Below, in pieces: positions 1-9,791 of a DNA stretch of 64,000 nt. The stretch covers positions 930,001 to 994,000 of the forward strand of contig NZ_JBJXCY010000001.1 in assembly GCF_046159835.1 (NCBI RefSeq), in the 5' to 3' direction. Both the position numbers and the translations under genes were made by a program. Positions within the stretch are counted from its first letter, which is position 1, and each line of letters begins with the position of its first letter. This DNA is from JACKJK01 sp046159835 (lineage in GTDB: Bacteria; Pseudomonadota; Alphaproteobacteria; Rhizobiales; Tepidamorphaceae). Below the pieces are notes generated by a model. That model was not told the DNA's origin, made no database searches, and worked only from the letters and a program-made list of their open reading frames with translations.

Positions 1-510
1 GTTGTGAAGGAACAGGTTCTTTACGCGGCATCCCACCCGCTCGCCTTCGCTCAAACGATCATAAGCAGTCTGGAAAGATTCGGCGATTTTTACGCTGTGT
101 CCGCTTTCGGTGTGCTTGGTTCGCTCGATACTAATTTCAGCTTGCCAATCGTTGTCCTGATAACAGTTTCCACCATTGCGATCTTTTTGGTTGAAGCGGT
201 TTGCAACAGGTATCACACACCGTTGACCATGAGGGCTGCCTTCGTCGCGGCTTCCGTTCTCAGTGTAGTTGGTTTTATGGGCGCGACGTACGCGATCTGG
301 ACATCTCGATCGGTAGGGGTGGGGGGCTCGTATGTGGATGGTGTGCAGGGGCGATATTTCCTACCAATCTTGCCCTTCATCCTCATCGCCTTGATGCCGC
401 GTTTCGGCCGGCCGCGTTTTGCGCCAAAGATCGCTCCAGGGGTCTTTTTCATTGCAACAATTTTCCTGACGCAGACGATACTTGTCGTGTTTTTGCGTTT
501 CTGGATATAG
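1..510 (+). CDS. DUF2142-type polytopic membrane protein, C-terminal part
   Basis: Open reading frame that enters from the left edge, so the true start is outside the window and only about 169 residues are seen. It is very hydrophobic, with at least three or four membrane segments. Near residue 115 it carries GVQGRYFLPILPF, which resembles the conserved block close to the end of DUF2142 proteins; these are glycosyltransferase-C-like membrane proteins found in cell-envelope polysaccharide clusters. The downstream GT2 and GtrA genes fit that setting. The actual substrate cannot be read from the sequence. The family call rests on recall of this motif and the context. Confidence 0.6.
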   Translation, partial: VVKEQVLYAASHPLAFAQTIISSLERFGDFYAVSAFGVLGSLDTNFSLPIVVLITVSTIAIFLVEAVCNRYHTPLTMRAAFVAASVLSVVGFMGATYAIWTSRSVGVGGSYVDGVQGRYFLPILPFILIALMPRFGRPRFAPKIAPGVFFIATIFLTQTILVVFLRFWI

Positions 511-568
511 CCGCATTATTCAACTCGGTTTGGATGGAATTCTGCGCGAAACTGCTGCTGTTTCATTA

Positions 569-1597
569 TTGGCGAGGCCGACGGGTAAGAACCCCGGAAC
601 TTTTTCAGGAGTTGACTTATGGTTAACCAACAGGGATGGGCGGATCGCAGTCGTAGTTCCCAGTTTTAGGGTTCGAAAACACATCCTTGATGTACTTTCA
701 GAAATGCCCGCTATCGTATCCCGTATCTATGTGGTTGACGATGCTTGTCCGCTTGAAACCGGAAAGTTCGTCGAAGAAAAATGCAGCGATGATCGCGTCC
801 GCGTAATTTACCATGAGAAGAATCAGGGCGTCGGAGGTGCGGTGCTGACCGGCTATCTCACTGCGATTGAGGAGGGCATGCAGGTTATCGTCAAGATCGA
901 TGGCGATGGTCAGATGGATCCCTTGCTAATTCCGCAGTTTGTCAATCCCATCCTGGCCGGAGAGGCTGATTATACCAAGGGAAACCGGTTTTTCGAACTC
1001 GAACGCGTCAGCTCAATGCCGCGGGTGAGGCTGTTCGGCAACGCAATGTTATCATTCATGACTAAGCTTTCGTCAGGGTATTGGGACATATTCGATCCTG
1101 CCAATGGCTACACGGCGATCCATGCGAAAGTCGCCCAACAGCTCCCTTTTTTAAAAATTAGTCGTCGATACTTCTTTGAGACGGATTTGCTGTTTAGAAT
1201 AAACACGCTGCGTGCGGTTGTTTTTGATATTCCAATGACGGCTCTCTACAAAGATGAAGAGAGCAACTTGAAAGTATCCCACATCGTTGGGGAGTTCATG
1301 TTCAAGCACTTACGGAACATGTTCAAGAGAATATTGTACAGTTACTACCTGCGAGATTTTTCGGTTGCCTCGATCCAATTGCCGTTGGGTATCGCGATGT
1401 TCGTGTTCGGTGTGATCTTCGGGACGTACAAATGGATACAGTCTGCCAACGCCGACGTGCCAACACCCGCCGGAACCGTCATGCTAGCCGCAATGCCATT
1501 GATCATGGGGTTACAGCTTTTGCTTGCCTTTCTATCGCACGACGTCAGTGCCGTTCCAAGGCGACCAATTCATAAAACCCTCCATGGCAGGGCATAA
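569..1597 (+). CDS. GT2-family (DPM1/GtrB-like) membrane glycosyltransferase
   Basis: Family 2 glycosyltransferase with the N-terminal GT-A fold: RIAVVVPSF, then VVDDACP, the donor-site DGDGQMDP (DxD type) and KGNRF about 100 residues on. Two hydrophobic segments lie near the C-terminus. This is the layout of polyprenyl-phosphate sugar transferases (GtrB, DPM1-like). The next gene is GtrA-like, the usual flippase partner, so a lipid-linked sugar made here may be flipped and used to decorate surface glycan. The start is unclear. No ATG lies in frame near the domain; TTG at 569 is used here, and TTG at 482 would overlap the previous gene by 29 bases. Neither has a good ribosome site. Confidence 0.8.
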   Translation: MARPTGKNPGTFSGVDLWLTNRDGRIAVVVPSFRVRKHILDVLSEMPAIVSRIYVVDDACPLETGKFVEEKCSDDRVRVIYHEKNQGVGGAVLTGYLTAIEEGMQVIVKIDGDGQMDPLLIPQFVNPILAGEADYTKGNRFFELERVSSMPRVRLFGNAMLSFMTKLSSGYWDIFDPANGYTAIHAKVAQQLPFLKISRRYFFETDLLFRINTLRAVVFDIPMTALYKDEESNLKVSHIVGEFMFKHLRNMFKRILYSYYLRDFSVASIQLPLGIAMFVFGVIFGTYKWIQSANADVPTPAGTVMLAAMPLIMGLQLLLAFLSHDVSAVPRRPIHKTLHGRA

Positions 1598-1600
1598 CGT

Positions 1601-1975
1601 TTGAAGGAAGTGGCTTCCCAATTTGCGATCTATGTCATGATCGGAGTCATCAGTGCGCTGCTCGACATTGCTGTGATGCAGATACTCTTGCTGGCTGGGA
1701 TCAATTATCTGGTGGCCACGACCATCGCCTTTGCGCTAAGCGTTATTGTCAATTTTTCTCTCCATTCAAAGTATACCTTCTCGTTAGGCATAGCCTACAG
1801 ACATCTTTGGAAGTACTTGATTCTCGTGGTTCTCAATTATCTCGTCACGGTTTTGATCGTGGCGACGTTTGAACACACGCTGGCATCTCCAATGATAGGC
1901 AAATTAATTTCACTGCCGGTAATAGCTGTAATCGGGTTCACGGTTTCTCGATTCTGGGTATTCAGGCAGCGGTAG
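1601..1975 (+). CDS. GtrA-family membrane protein
   Basis: A 124-residue protein starting with TTG three bases after the GT2 stop. It has four predicted membrane helices and the GtrA features FALSVIVNFSLHSKYTF (the conserved NF..h..wtF block) and a C-terminal FTVSRFWVF. GtrA proteins are thought to flip undecaprenyl-phosphate-linked sugars across the inner membrane for O-antigen or other surface-glycan modification. The tight spacing to the GT2 gene implies a two-gene operon and a shared pathway. Family assignment is good; the substrate is unknown. Confidence 0.8.
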   Translation: MKEVASQFAIYVMIGVISALLDIAVMQILLLAGINYLVATTIAFALSVIVNFSLHSKYTFSLGIAYRHLWKYLILVVLNYLVTVLIVATFEHTLASPMIGKLISLPVIAVIGFTVSRFWVFRQR

Positions 1976-2479
1976 CTTGAAAAAGGCTTGTGACGGATCA
2001 GAAAGGCGATTGTTTTGAAACAGTGAAATAATTTTCTGAGCAAATCATCGAATCTATATCGGCCACCTTGCTCGTACAGCACAGCACCTCTCAATGGACG
2101 TTCTCGAAGTTACGCGGCTTCACGCGGGTGAATTTGATTTGTGCTATTGGTCAAATGATGTGCGGTTAAAAGAGGAAGCAGATAAGCAATATCCTTGTCA
2201 GGATCAGCTGATTGACGAAGAAACTGAGGATTAAGACCGCTGTCAGCCCGACCAGAAGCTTCGGCGTGACCACGAGGTTTTCCCATAGTTTGCGCGGGGG
2301 CTGCATTTGTAGTCTGTCCCAGAAGCGCACCGTGAATCGCCAAGATTCAGCTTGATACGAGACTGTCTATATCGCGCCACCCGTATTCCATTTCCGAATG
2401 AACGGCGTTAGTGGGGGGGGGCGTGCGAATGCGCCTTTCCGGCTCGTATCCGAAGCAATGACATTGAGGTGGTTTGAAT
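1976..2479. other. AT-richer intergenic stretch with one weak small ORF
   Basis: About 500 bases without a convincing gene between the GtrA gene and the broken epimerase. On the minus strand, 2306 to 2166 could encode a 46-residue peptide starting MQPPRKLWENLVV with one strong hydrophobic segment, but no clear ribosome site precedes it. It may be a small membrane protein or a gene remnant. A G run (GGGGGGGG) lies near 2412-2419. Confidence 0.3.
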
Positions 2480-3440
<961 letters not shown>

Positions 3441-3455
3441 GGCGGAAAGGCATTT

Positions 3456-4256
3456 ATGAAAGCGTTCTCAAAGCAGGGAGCGAACCGTTGGGCACTTGCC
3501 CTGCCTATGATCCGCCGCGAGGTTATCGGGCGTTACCGCGGTTCGCTGCTCGGCATCTTGTGGTCGCTGCTCACGCCGTTGCTGATGCTCGCTGTCTACA
3601 CCTTCGTGTTCGGGACAATTTTCAAGGCGCGATGGGCCGGGGCCAGCGAAGACGCGTCTGTCGCGGAGTTCGCGGTCATCCTGTTTTCAGGACTGATCAG
3701 TTTTCAGCTTTTCGCGGAGGTGATCGGGCGTGCGCCGGGGCTCATTCTGTCGAACCAGAACTACGTCAAGAAGGTCGTCTTCCCGCTTGAAGTGCTGATC
3801 CCCGTCGCTCTGGGCTCGGCGCTGTTCCACGCTGCGGTCAGCTACGCCATCCTGCTTGTTTTCATTCAGAAGATCCACGGAATTCCCTGGACTGCGCTGC
3901 TGCTGCCGCTCGTCATCGCACCATTCTGCTTGCTGATACTCGGTCTTTCCTGGTTCCTCGCATCCATCGGCACCTTCGTTCGCGACATCGGTCAATTCGT
4001 GGGCACCGTCGTCACGGCGTTGTTGTTCCTGTCGCCGGTGTTCTACCCGATTTCCGCGTTGCCTGCCTGGCTGCAGCCCTGGTTGATGATGAATCCTGCA
4101 GCCCTGCCTGTGACGCTGTCCCGCGAGGTGCTGATTTTCGGAAAGCCGCCTGACTTCTCGGCGCTCGGGCTGTACACCCTAATAGCAGCTGCCATCGCCG
4201 GGCTCGGTTACCTGTGGTTCCAGAAGACACGCAAGGGGTTTGCCGATGTCCTCTGA
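3456..4256 (+). CDS. wzm: ABC-2 type polysaccharide export permease (Wzm-like)
   Basis: A 266-residue inner-membrane protein with about six helices and the family signature RREVIGRYRGSLLGILWSLL near the N-terminus, followed by TPLLMLAVYTFVF. It matches the permease of ABC exporters that move finished O-antigen or capsule chains across the inner membrane. It overlaps the ATPase gene downstream by 11 bases, the typical wzm-wzt pair. It begins 16 bases after the broken UXS gene and was probably cotranscribed with it. Confidence 0.9.
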   Translation: MKAFSKQGANRWALALPMIRREVIGRYRGSLLGILWSLLTPLLMLAVYTFVFGTIFKARWAGASEDASVAEFAVILFSGLISFQLFAEVIGRAPGLILSNQNYVKKVVFPLEVLIPVALGSALFHAAVSYAILLVFIQKIHGIPWTALLLPLVIAPFCLLILGLSWFLASIGTFVRDIGQFVGTVVTALLFLSPVFYPISALPAWLQPWLMMNPAALPVTLSREVLIFGKPPDFSALGLYTLIAAAIAGLGYLWFQKTRKGFADVL

Positions 4257-5676
4257 TATCGCCATCAGCGTGCGCGGCGTCTCGAAGCATTATCTGATGT
4301 TCGAGCGTCCCGAAGACCGTCTCAAACAGATGGTCGTGCCGCGGTTGCAACGCGCGATGGGAATAGAGCTGAAGCGCTATTTTCAGGATTTTGCCGCGCT
4401 TCAGAATATTTCATTCGAAATAAAGCGCGGTGAGACGGTCGGCATCATCGGGCGCAATGGTTGCGGCAAGTCAACACTCCTGCAAATCGTCTGCGGAACA
4501 TTGCAGCCGACGTCTGGAACGGTTGAGGTAAACGGGCGCATTGCAGCGCTTCTGGAACTGGGCGCCGGCTTCAACCCGGAATTCACCGGCCGGGAGAATG
4601 TATACATGAACGCGGCGATCCTCGGCATGTCACGCGAGGAAACCGACGAGCGTTTCGACGACATCGCCCGCTTTGCAGACATTGGCATATTCATCGATCA
4701 GCCAGTGAAGACTTTCTCCTCTGGCATGTATGTGCGTCTGGCTTTCGCTGTCGCGATCAATGTCGATCCGGATATACTTGTAGTCGACGAAGCTCTGGCT
4801 GTGGGGGACGAGGCGTTTCAGCGCAAGTGCTTCGCGCGCATCGAGGACATAAGGGCGAATGGCGGCACCATTCTCTTCGTCTCCCATGGTGCGCAGACCA
4901 TCTTACAGCTGTGCGACCATGCGATACTGCTGGACCGTGGCGAAAAGATCCTTGAAGGCCGACCGAAAACGGTGGTCAATCAGTATCAGCGCTTCATCAA
5001 CCTGTCGGATGAGGAAGCCGGTTCTATCCGCGATGAAATCAAGGCAATGGACGGCTGGGCGTCGGCTCCCCCTGCGAATAATGCCGAGGTGGCCGGCGAA
5101 GGGGATGCGGGGACCAACGCAACTGCCTTGCCCGGGCCCACCGAAACGGATGGCCGGATGCAGGTGAACGACGGCAGCTGGTATGATCCCAACCTGAAAT
5201 CCGACAGCCGTGTGGAATACGAAAGCAAGGGCGCGCGCATACGTGATGTTCAGATCACCACTACCGATGGGAGGCGGGTGAATGTATTGTGCTCAGGCGG
5301 CGCTTATCAGGTGAGCTATGTCGTCGAATTCGAGGAGACCACAACTAACTGCCTTTTCGGGATGCAAGTCAAGGCGCTAACCGGTATGCAATTGGCGGGC
5401 GCAAACAACGCTACGGCCACAACGGTGCCCCGCCCTGACATGAGCCGCGGCGATCAGGTCGCAGTTACCTTTCGCTTTGCATGCCGATTCCTTCCTGGAA
5501 CTTACGCCATGGATGTTGGCGTTATGGGCACGAGAGGTGGTGAAACCGATTTCGTACATCGTCTGCTCGACGTTCTTATGTTCCGTGTCCAGCCAATGGA
5601 AGACACACTAGCAGTGGGGATATTTGATATTGAACCGCATCTTTTACTGCGCCGAGTGGGCGCTGATTATAAATGA
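4246..5676 (+). CDS. wzt: Polysaccharide ABC exporter ATPase with C-terminal glycan-binding domain (Wzt-like)
   Basis: A 476-residue protein. The first 250 residues form the ABC ATPase with Walker A GRNGCGKST, the signature region KTFSSGMYVRLAFAVA, Walker B ILVVDEALAVGDE and the switch His in FVSHG. A variable linker of about 60 residues rich in Ala and Gly is followed by a beta-rich domain (from about residue 320) like the Wzt carbohydrate-binding domain that reads the modified non-reducing end of the chain. The ATG at 4246 is preferred over the in-frame TTG at 4240 because AAGGGG lies about eight bases upstream. With Wzm it indicates ABC-dependent export rather than a Wzx/Wzy route. Confidence 0.9.
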   Translation: MSSDIAISVRGVSKHYLMFERPEDRLKQMVVPRLQRAMGIELKRYFQDFAALQNISFEIKRGETVGIIGRNGCGKSTLLQIVCGTLQPTSGTVEVNGRIAALLELGAGFNPEFTGRENVYMNAAILGMSREETDERFDDIARFADIGIFIDQPVKTFSSGMYVRLAFAVAINVDPDILVVDEALAVGDEAFQRKCFARIEDIRANGGTILFVSHGAQTILQLCDHAILLDRGEKILEGRPKTVVNQYQRFINLSDEEAGSIRDEIKAMDGWASAPPANNAEVAGEGDAGTNATALPGPTETDGRMQVNDGSWYDPNLKSDSRVEYESKGARIRDVQITTTDGRRVNVLCSGGAYQVSYVVEFEETTTNCLFGMQVKALTGMQLAGANNATATTVPRPDMSRGDQVAVTFRFACRFLPGTYAMDVGVMGTRGGETDFVHRLLDVLMFRVQPMEDTLAVGIFDIEPHLLLRRVGADYK

Positions 5677-5717
5677 TAGATATTGTTTTCGGCTAAGCAA
5701 AAACAATTGTGAGTGCG

Positions 5718-6440
5718 ATGACCAATATTAACAGTCCCTATTACGACCAGTGTTGGGTGACACGCGCGGTTGAAAGAGGTGACCACAGAGAAGTGGTCGG
5801 TGGTATGTGGGAGGAAATTGGATCGCTCCAGCTCAATCTGTTAGTTAGCCACGGCCTCAAGCCTGATGAATATCTTTTGGATATCGGCTGTGGCAGTCTT
5901 CGCGGAGGTGTCCATATCGTACGCTTCCTTGAACCGGAACATTATTTCGGAACTGATCTCAACAGTTGTTTGCTTGATGCTGGTTATCGGAGAGAGCTTC
6001 TTCCGCTTGGGCTTGACAAGAAACTGCCGAGAACCAGCCTCATTGTTGACGACGCGTTCTCGTTTGAAAGATTCGGTGTCCGCTTCGATCGGGCACTAGC
6101 CTTTTCAGTATTTACGCATTTACCGCTCAATTCTATCCGCGTCTGTCTTGAGCGTCTAGCTGAGGTGATGGTGCCGGGCGGCATCTTCCACGCTACCTTC
6201 TTCGAGCTGCCGGTTGGAACTCCTTCCAGCGCTACGGTCGAGCACGCCCCGGCTGGGATCGTAACACACGGAGATCTGGATCCGTATCACTACAAATTGG
6301 CCGACTTGCGCTATGCGGCAAATGGTTTGCCGTGGAAAGTCGAGTATGTTGGCTCAATCAATCACCCACGCGGTCAACGGCTCGTCAACTTCGTCCGTCT
6401 GACCACAGTTGCGGAAGAGAATCCAGGTTCAGATATCTGA
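5718..6440 (+). CDS. Class I SAM-dependent methyltransferase
   Basis: About 240 residues with the Rossmann SAM-binding motif LLDIGCGSLRGG at roughly residues 48-60 and the acidic loop FGTDLN after it. FDRALAFSVFTHLP matches motif III/IV of class I methyltransferases. It follows wzt closely, so it may act on the exported glycan; in several ABC-exported polymers a terminal methyl group caps the chain and is read by Wzt. That role is inferred from position only. ATG at 5718 is used; GTG at 5709 is also possible. Confidence 0.7.
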   Translation: MTNINSPYYDQCWVTRAVERGDHREVVGGMWEEIGSLQLNLLVSHGLKPDEYLLDIGCGSLRGGVHIVRFLEPEHYFGTDLNSCLLDAGYRRELLPLGLDKKLPRTSLIVDDAFSFERFGVRFDRALAFSVFTHLPLNSIRVCLERLAEVMVPGGIFHATFFELPVGTPSSATVEHAPAGIVTHGDLDPYHYKLADLRYAANGLPWKVEYVGSINHPRGQRLVNFVRLTTVAEENPGSDI

Positions 6441-7035
6441 TGCTAAGGTCATCATCAACGGCAGATTCGTGTGGTTCGCGCCAACAAAGTTTCTTATGAA
6501 GACGCCGCCGCAATCGGAGGTCGCACCAGTGCGCAAATCTAGCCAAATAGCCACCCTATGCGCCTCTGCATATCTGGGGAATTTTGCGAGCCGCTGATTA
6601 CCGGGTGAAGAGTAAATGCACATAGCCACAGATATATATATTGTTCAAAGGTGCGCAGCAATATGACAAAGCCCCGAAAATGGTTTTATGAATAGATATT
6701 TTGATAAAATTTTCACAGCTACCGTTTGAAATTTCGTCAAACTGCGCATACCCGCACACTGGTGATTGCCTTTCGAGCAACGTTGCTGACCCATTCTTCG
6801 GCGTTCAGGCTTCCAGCATTAAACGGTCTGCCTAGCCAGCGTCTGGATTTATGTCTGTAACGAAGATTAGAAATGGTGGTCCATGGGCAGTAGAGCCCGA
6901 TATTTATATATATCAGGCTTTATTATATATTAGTAGCAAATGCTCGATTAAGTATTCAAAATATAACGTATAATTAATCGGTATACTAACTAGGCGATTA
7001 TATTGCAGGTCACTAAACTGAGCGGATGATGAAGT
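6441..7035. other. AT-rich intergenic region, no gene seen
   Basis: Nearly 600 bases with low GC and several TATATA runs (for example near 6631 and 6905). No ORF here has a plausible ribosome site or recognisable product on either strand. It probably contains the promoter for the GT8 gene. The composition suggests acquired or decayed DNA. Confidence 0.5.
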
Positions 7036-8013
7036 ATGGATAGAGATATTCGCGACGTATGCTTGGTGTCGCTGGCTGACAGAAGATTTATGCCACACGT
7101 ATCAGTGTTGATCGCGTCGCTGGCACAATCGGAGAGCAAATATCCGTTCTTTCTTCTGCAATCATTTTTAGCGACAGGAGAGCAGAAAATACTTAGGGAT
7201 TTTGGTGCAAGCCTGGATATTGAAGTCGAAATCCTGACCGCTGATCGAAACAGCCTGAATCGATTTCAACAGTGCGGTGATTGGCCAGAATGCAATTGGA
7301 TGAAATTTTTCATTCCGGAATTGATTCCCGAGCGCTTCGAGCGAGTCATCTTCCTCGATAGCGATATCGTCGTGACGAAGAGTTTAGCGGGATTGGCTGA
7401 ACTGGATCTCGGCGGCGCCGCGGTAGGTGCTGTCCCTGATAAGCAGAACGACAACCCACGCCGCAAAGCAAGGCTGGGCATGCCCGTTGATGCAACTTAT
7501 TTCAACATGGGGGTCTGCCTAATCGATCTAGCGCAGTGGCGGCAGCTTGATTTTGGGCAGACGGCTGCTCGTTTTGCCGCAGATCAACCGGAAAAAATTA
7601 GCTTCATTGATCAGTGCGCAATCAACGCAACAGGTTGGCAACATGTAGTGCCAATTCCAGGAACTTGGAACCAAATGGTCAACTATATTGCGTGCGGATC
7701 GGAATTGCCCCACGTCATTCACTATTGCGGATTTAAGCCATGGGACGACGTTAAAGTGCCAGCACGCGAATTTTATTTGGCGCGTAGGAAAGATACTCCT
7801 TTTCCGATCGATAATTGGAAATTGGCCGACGTTGAGATGCCTTGGCTCAGACGCAGGGATGCGATCCTGAACCGAATAGACAGTGTGTTGAGGCCTGATG
7901 TGATTCCAACCAAAAAAAGGCCAGTTCAGCGTTTCAATAGAAAACGCTACCAAGAATTTTGGAAGGCATTTGAGTGCGATTTACCCCACTCACGTAAGTC
8001 AGATGTGGAATAG
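7036..8013 (+). CDS. Glycosyltransferase family 8 (general stress/LPS type)
   Basis: A 325-residue GT8-like protein. It starts with the strand DVCLVSLADRRFMPHVSVLI, carries the metal-binding DxD motif within VIFLDSDIVV, then FNMGVCLIDLAQWR and a late HYCGFKPW, which matches the family's conserved HxxGxxKPW block. GT8 enzymes are retaining transferases that usually add glucose or galactose from UDP-sugars to lipopolysaccharide. Its place among polysaccharide genes fits. The rfbD start lies just after this stop. Confidence 0.85.
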   Translation: MDRDIRDVCLVSLADRRFMPHVSVLIASLAQSESKYPFFLLQSFLATGEQKILRDFGASLDIEVEILTADRNSLNRFQQCGDWPECNWMKFFIPELIPERFERVIFLDSDIVVTKSLAGLAELDLGGAAVGAVPDKQNDNPRRKARLGMPVDATYFNMGVCLIDLAQWRQLDFGQTAARFAADQPEKISFIDQCAINATGWQHVVPIPGTWNQMVNYIACGSELPHVIHYCGFKPWDDVKVPAREFYLARRKDTPFPIDNWKLADVEMPWLRRRDAILNRIDSVLRPDVIPTKKRPVQRFNRKRYQEFWKAFECDLPHSRKSDVE

Positions 8014-8017
8014 TACC

Positions 8018-8914
8018 ATGGCGGGGCGCGTTCTCTTGACCGGTGGTTCGGGGCAACTGGGGCAAAGCATATTAAAATTGGCTTCACCTAGCGCGCAGTG
8101 TTCGTGGGTTGCTCCAACTCGGTATGAGCTTGATCTGTCGGACGAGAACTCAGTGAGGCGGCTACTGGAAGGCGAGTCTTGGAGCGCAGTTGTGAACTGC
8201 GCGGCCTACACAGCAGTGGATGCTGCAGAAAGTGATGCGGTAGCGGCTCGTGCGGTCAATTCCAACGGGCCAAAATACTTAGCGGAGGCGTGCGAGGTCG
8301 CAGGGATCCCAATACTGCATGTCTCGACGGACTATGTCTTCGATGGCAGAAAATCCGCCCCCTATGTGGAAAGCGATGTTGCCAACCCGCTGTCCGTTTA
8401 TGGCCGAACAAAGCTCGACGGCGAAGAGCTGTTGGCAAAAGCTGCAACCCGCCATCTCATATTGAGAACCGCCTGGGTCCATAGTCCCTATGGGTCAAAC
8501 TTCGTTCGGACCATGATGCGGTTAGCAAGGGATCGCCAGTCTGTTCGTGTTGTGGCCGATCAGGTCGGGTCGCCCACATATGCGCCACATCTTGCTGAGG
8601 CGATTGTCCAGATCACACGCAGAGTTATTAGTAATCCTCAAAACGTCGCTTGGGGAATCTACAATGCGGCGGGAACGGGTGAAACGTCTTGGGCCGGTTT
8701 TGCAAAAGAGGTATTCAGACACGCGAAATGCCACGATCTTCCAGTTGCAAATGTGGTTCGTATTACCTCTAACGACTATCCGACCGCGGCCCCCAGACCA
8801 GCCAATTCACGATTGGATTGCTCAGCGCTTAAATCTGCATTCGGTCTGCAACTGCCGAGCTGGAAGCAGGGTGTCAAGGAATGTATATCTTCGATCGCGA
8901 GATCATCTCTTTAA
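8018..8914 (+). CDS. rfbD: dTDP-4-dehydrorhamnose reductase
   Basis: A 298-residue reduced-size SDR with an N-terminal LLTGGSGQLGQS nucleotide-binding motif, the conserved HVSTDYVFDG block, and YGRTKLDGE with the Tyr-Lys catalytic pair. LRTAWVHSPYG follows, typical of RfbD/RmlD. It makes the last step of dTDP-L-rhamnose synthesis using NAD(P)H. ATG at 8018 gives a protein beginning MAGRVLLTGG; upstream in-frame starts would overlap the GT8 gene. The other three pathway genes lie on the opposite strand and converge on it, which is an unusual split arrangement. Confidence 0.93.
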   Translation: MAGRVLLTGGSGQLGQSILKLASPSAQCSWVAPTRYELDLSDENSVRRLLEGESWSAVVNCAAYTAVDAAESDAVAARAVNSNGPKYLAEACEVAGIPILHVSTDYVFDGRKSAPYVESDVANPLSVYGRTKLDGEELLAKAATRHLILRTAWVHSPYGSNFVRTMMRLARDRQSVRVVADQVGSPTYAPHLAEAIVQITRRVISNPQNVAWGIYNAAGTGETSWAGFAKEVFRHAKCHDLPVANVVRITSNDYPTAAPRPANSRLDCSALKSAFGLQLPSWKQGVKECISSIARSSL

Positions 8915-8918
8915 CGTA

Positions 8919-9791
8919 CTATCCTGTGCTATCGGCGAGAGCGATAAGGTACTTTCCGTAGTCGCAATTACCGAGCGAAATTCCCGCATCTCGCACATTG
9001 TGGGGGTCTATAAAACCTTGCCGCAGAGCGACTTCTTCAAGACAGGCAATGCGAAGGCCTTGGCGCTGTTCGAGAATTCGGACGAACTCTGCGGATTCCA
9101 TGAGCGATTGCGGTGTACCGGTATCGAACCAGGCAAAGCCGCGTCCGAGCCGTTCAACGTTCAGCGATGAGTTCTGGAGATAGACGCGATTGAGGTCGGT
9201 GATTTCCAACTCGCCTCGCGGCGATTTCTCAAGCGTTGCGGCAATTTCTGATGCTTGGCCGTCGTAGAAGTAGAGCCCAGTCACGGCCCAATTCGATTTG
9301 GGCGACCTCGGCTTCTCCTCGATTTCGGTCGCATATCCCTCGGAATTGAAAGAGACGACACCGTAACGTTCTGGATCATTCACCTGATATGCGAAGACGG
9401 TTGCCCCAGTCTGGCGAGCAGCCACTTTTTGCAGCCCTTCTGGAAGTCCGTGGCCGAAATAGAGATTGTCGCCCAAAATGAGGGCTGAAGGTTCACCAGC
9501 GACGAATTCGGCCCCTATGACATAGGCTTGCGCCAGACCGCCCGGTTCCGGCTGAACCGCATAGTTCAGTCGGATACCCCATTGGGAACCGGAGCCCAGC
9601 AGTCGCTCGAATTGATCGCGGTCCTCTGGTGTCGTGATAATCAAAATGTCCCTGATGCCGGCGATCATCAGCACGCTCAGGGGATAGTAGATCATCGGCT
9701 TGTCGTAGACCGGCAGCAGCTGCTTGGAGATTGCAAGGGTCATGGGATAAAGCCTCGTACCCTTGCCGCCGGCTAGAATGATTCCTTTCAT
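8919..9791 (-). CDS. rfbA: Glucose-1-phosphate thymidylyltransferase
   Basis: A 290-residue enzyme with the nucleotidyltransferase signature MKGIILAGGKGTRLYPMT at the N-terminus, KQLLPVYDKPMIYYPL, and LILGDNLYFG at the metal site. It joins dTTP and glucose-1-phosphate to give dTDP-glucose, the first step toward dTDP-L-rhamnose. Its start overlaps the rfbB stop by four bases, so it is the last gene of the rfbC-rfbB-rfbA operon and converges with rfbD. Length and motifs are fully typical. Confidence 0.95.
   Translation of the reverse strand: MKGIILAGGKGTRLYPMTLAISKQLLPVYDKPMIYYPLSVLMIAGIRDILIITTPEDRDQFERLLGSGSQWGIRLNYAVQPEPGGLAQAYVIGAEFVAGEPSALILGDNLYFGHGLPEGLQKVAARQTGATVFAYQVNDPERYGVVSFNSEGYATEIEEKPRSPKSNWAVTGLYFYDGQASEIAATLEKSPRGELEITDLNRVYLQNSSLNVERLGRGFAWFDTGTPQSLMESAEFVRILEQRQGLRIACLEEVALRQGFIDPHNVRDAGISLGNCDYGKYLIALADSTG

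Noticed and set aside
2110..2343. 77-residue minus-strand ORF between gtrA and the UXS pseudogene
   Set aside because: Its sequence is low in hydrophobic pattern and looks non-coding; an alternative frame with a membrane-like segment exists but has no ribosome site.
6409..7098. Short ORFs in the AT-rich gap before the GT8 gene
   Set aside because: They overlap real gene ends, lack ribosome sites and show no recognisable product.
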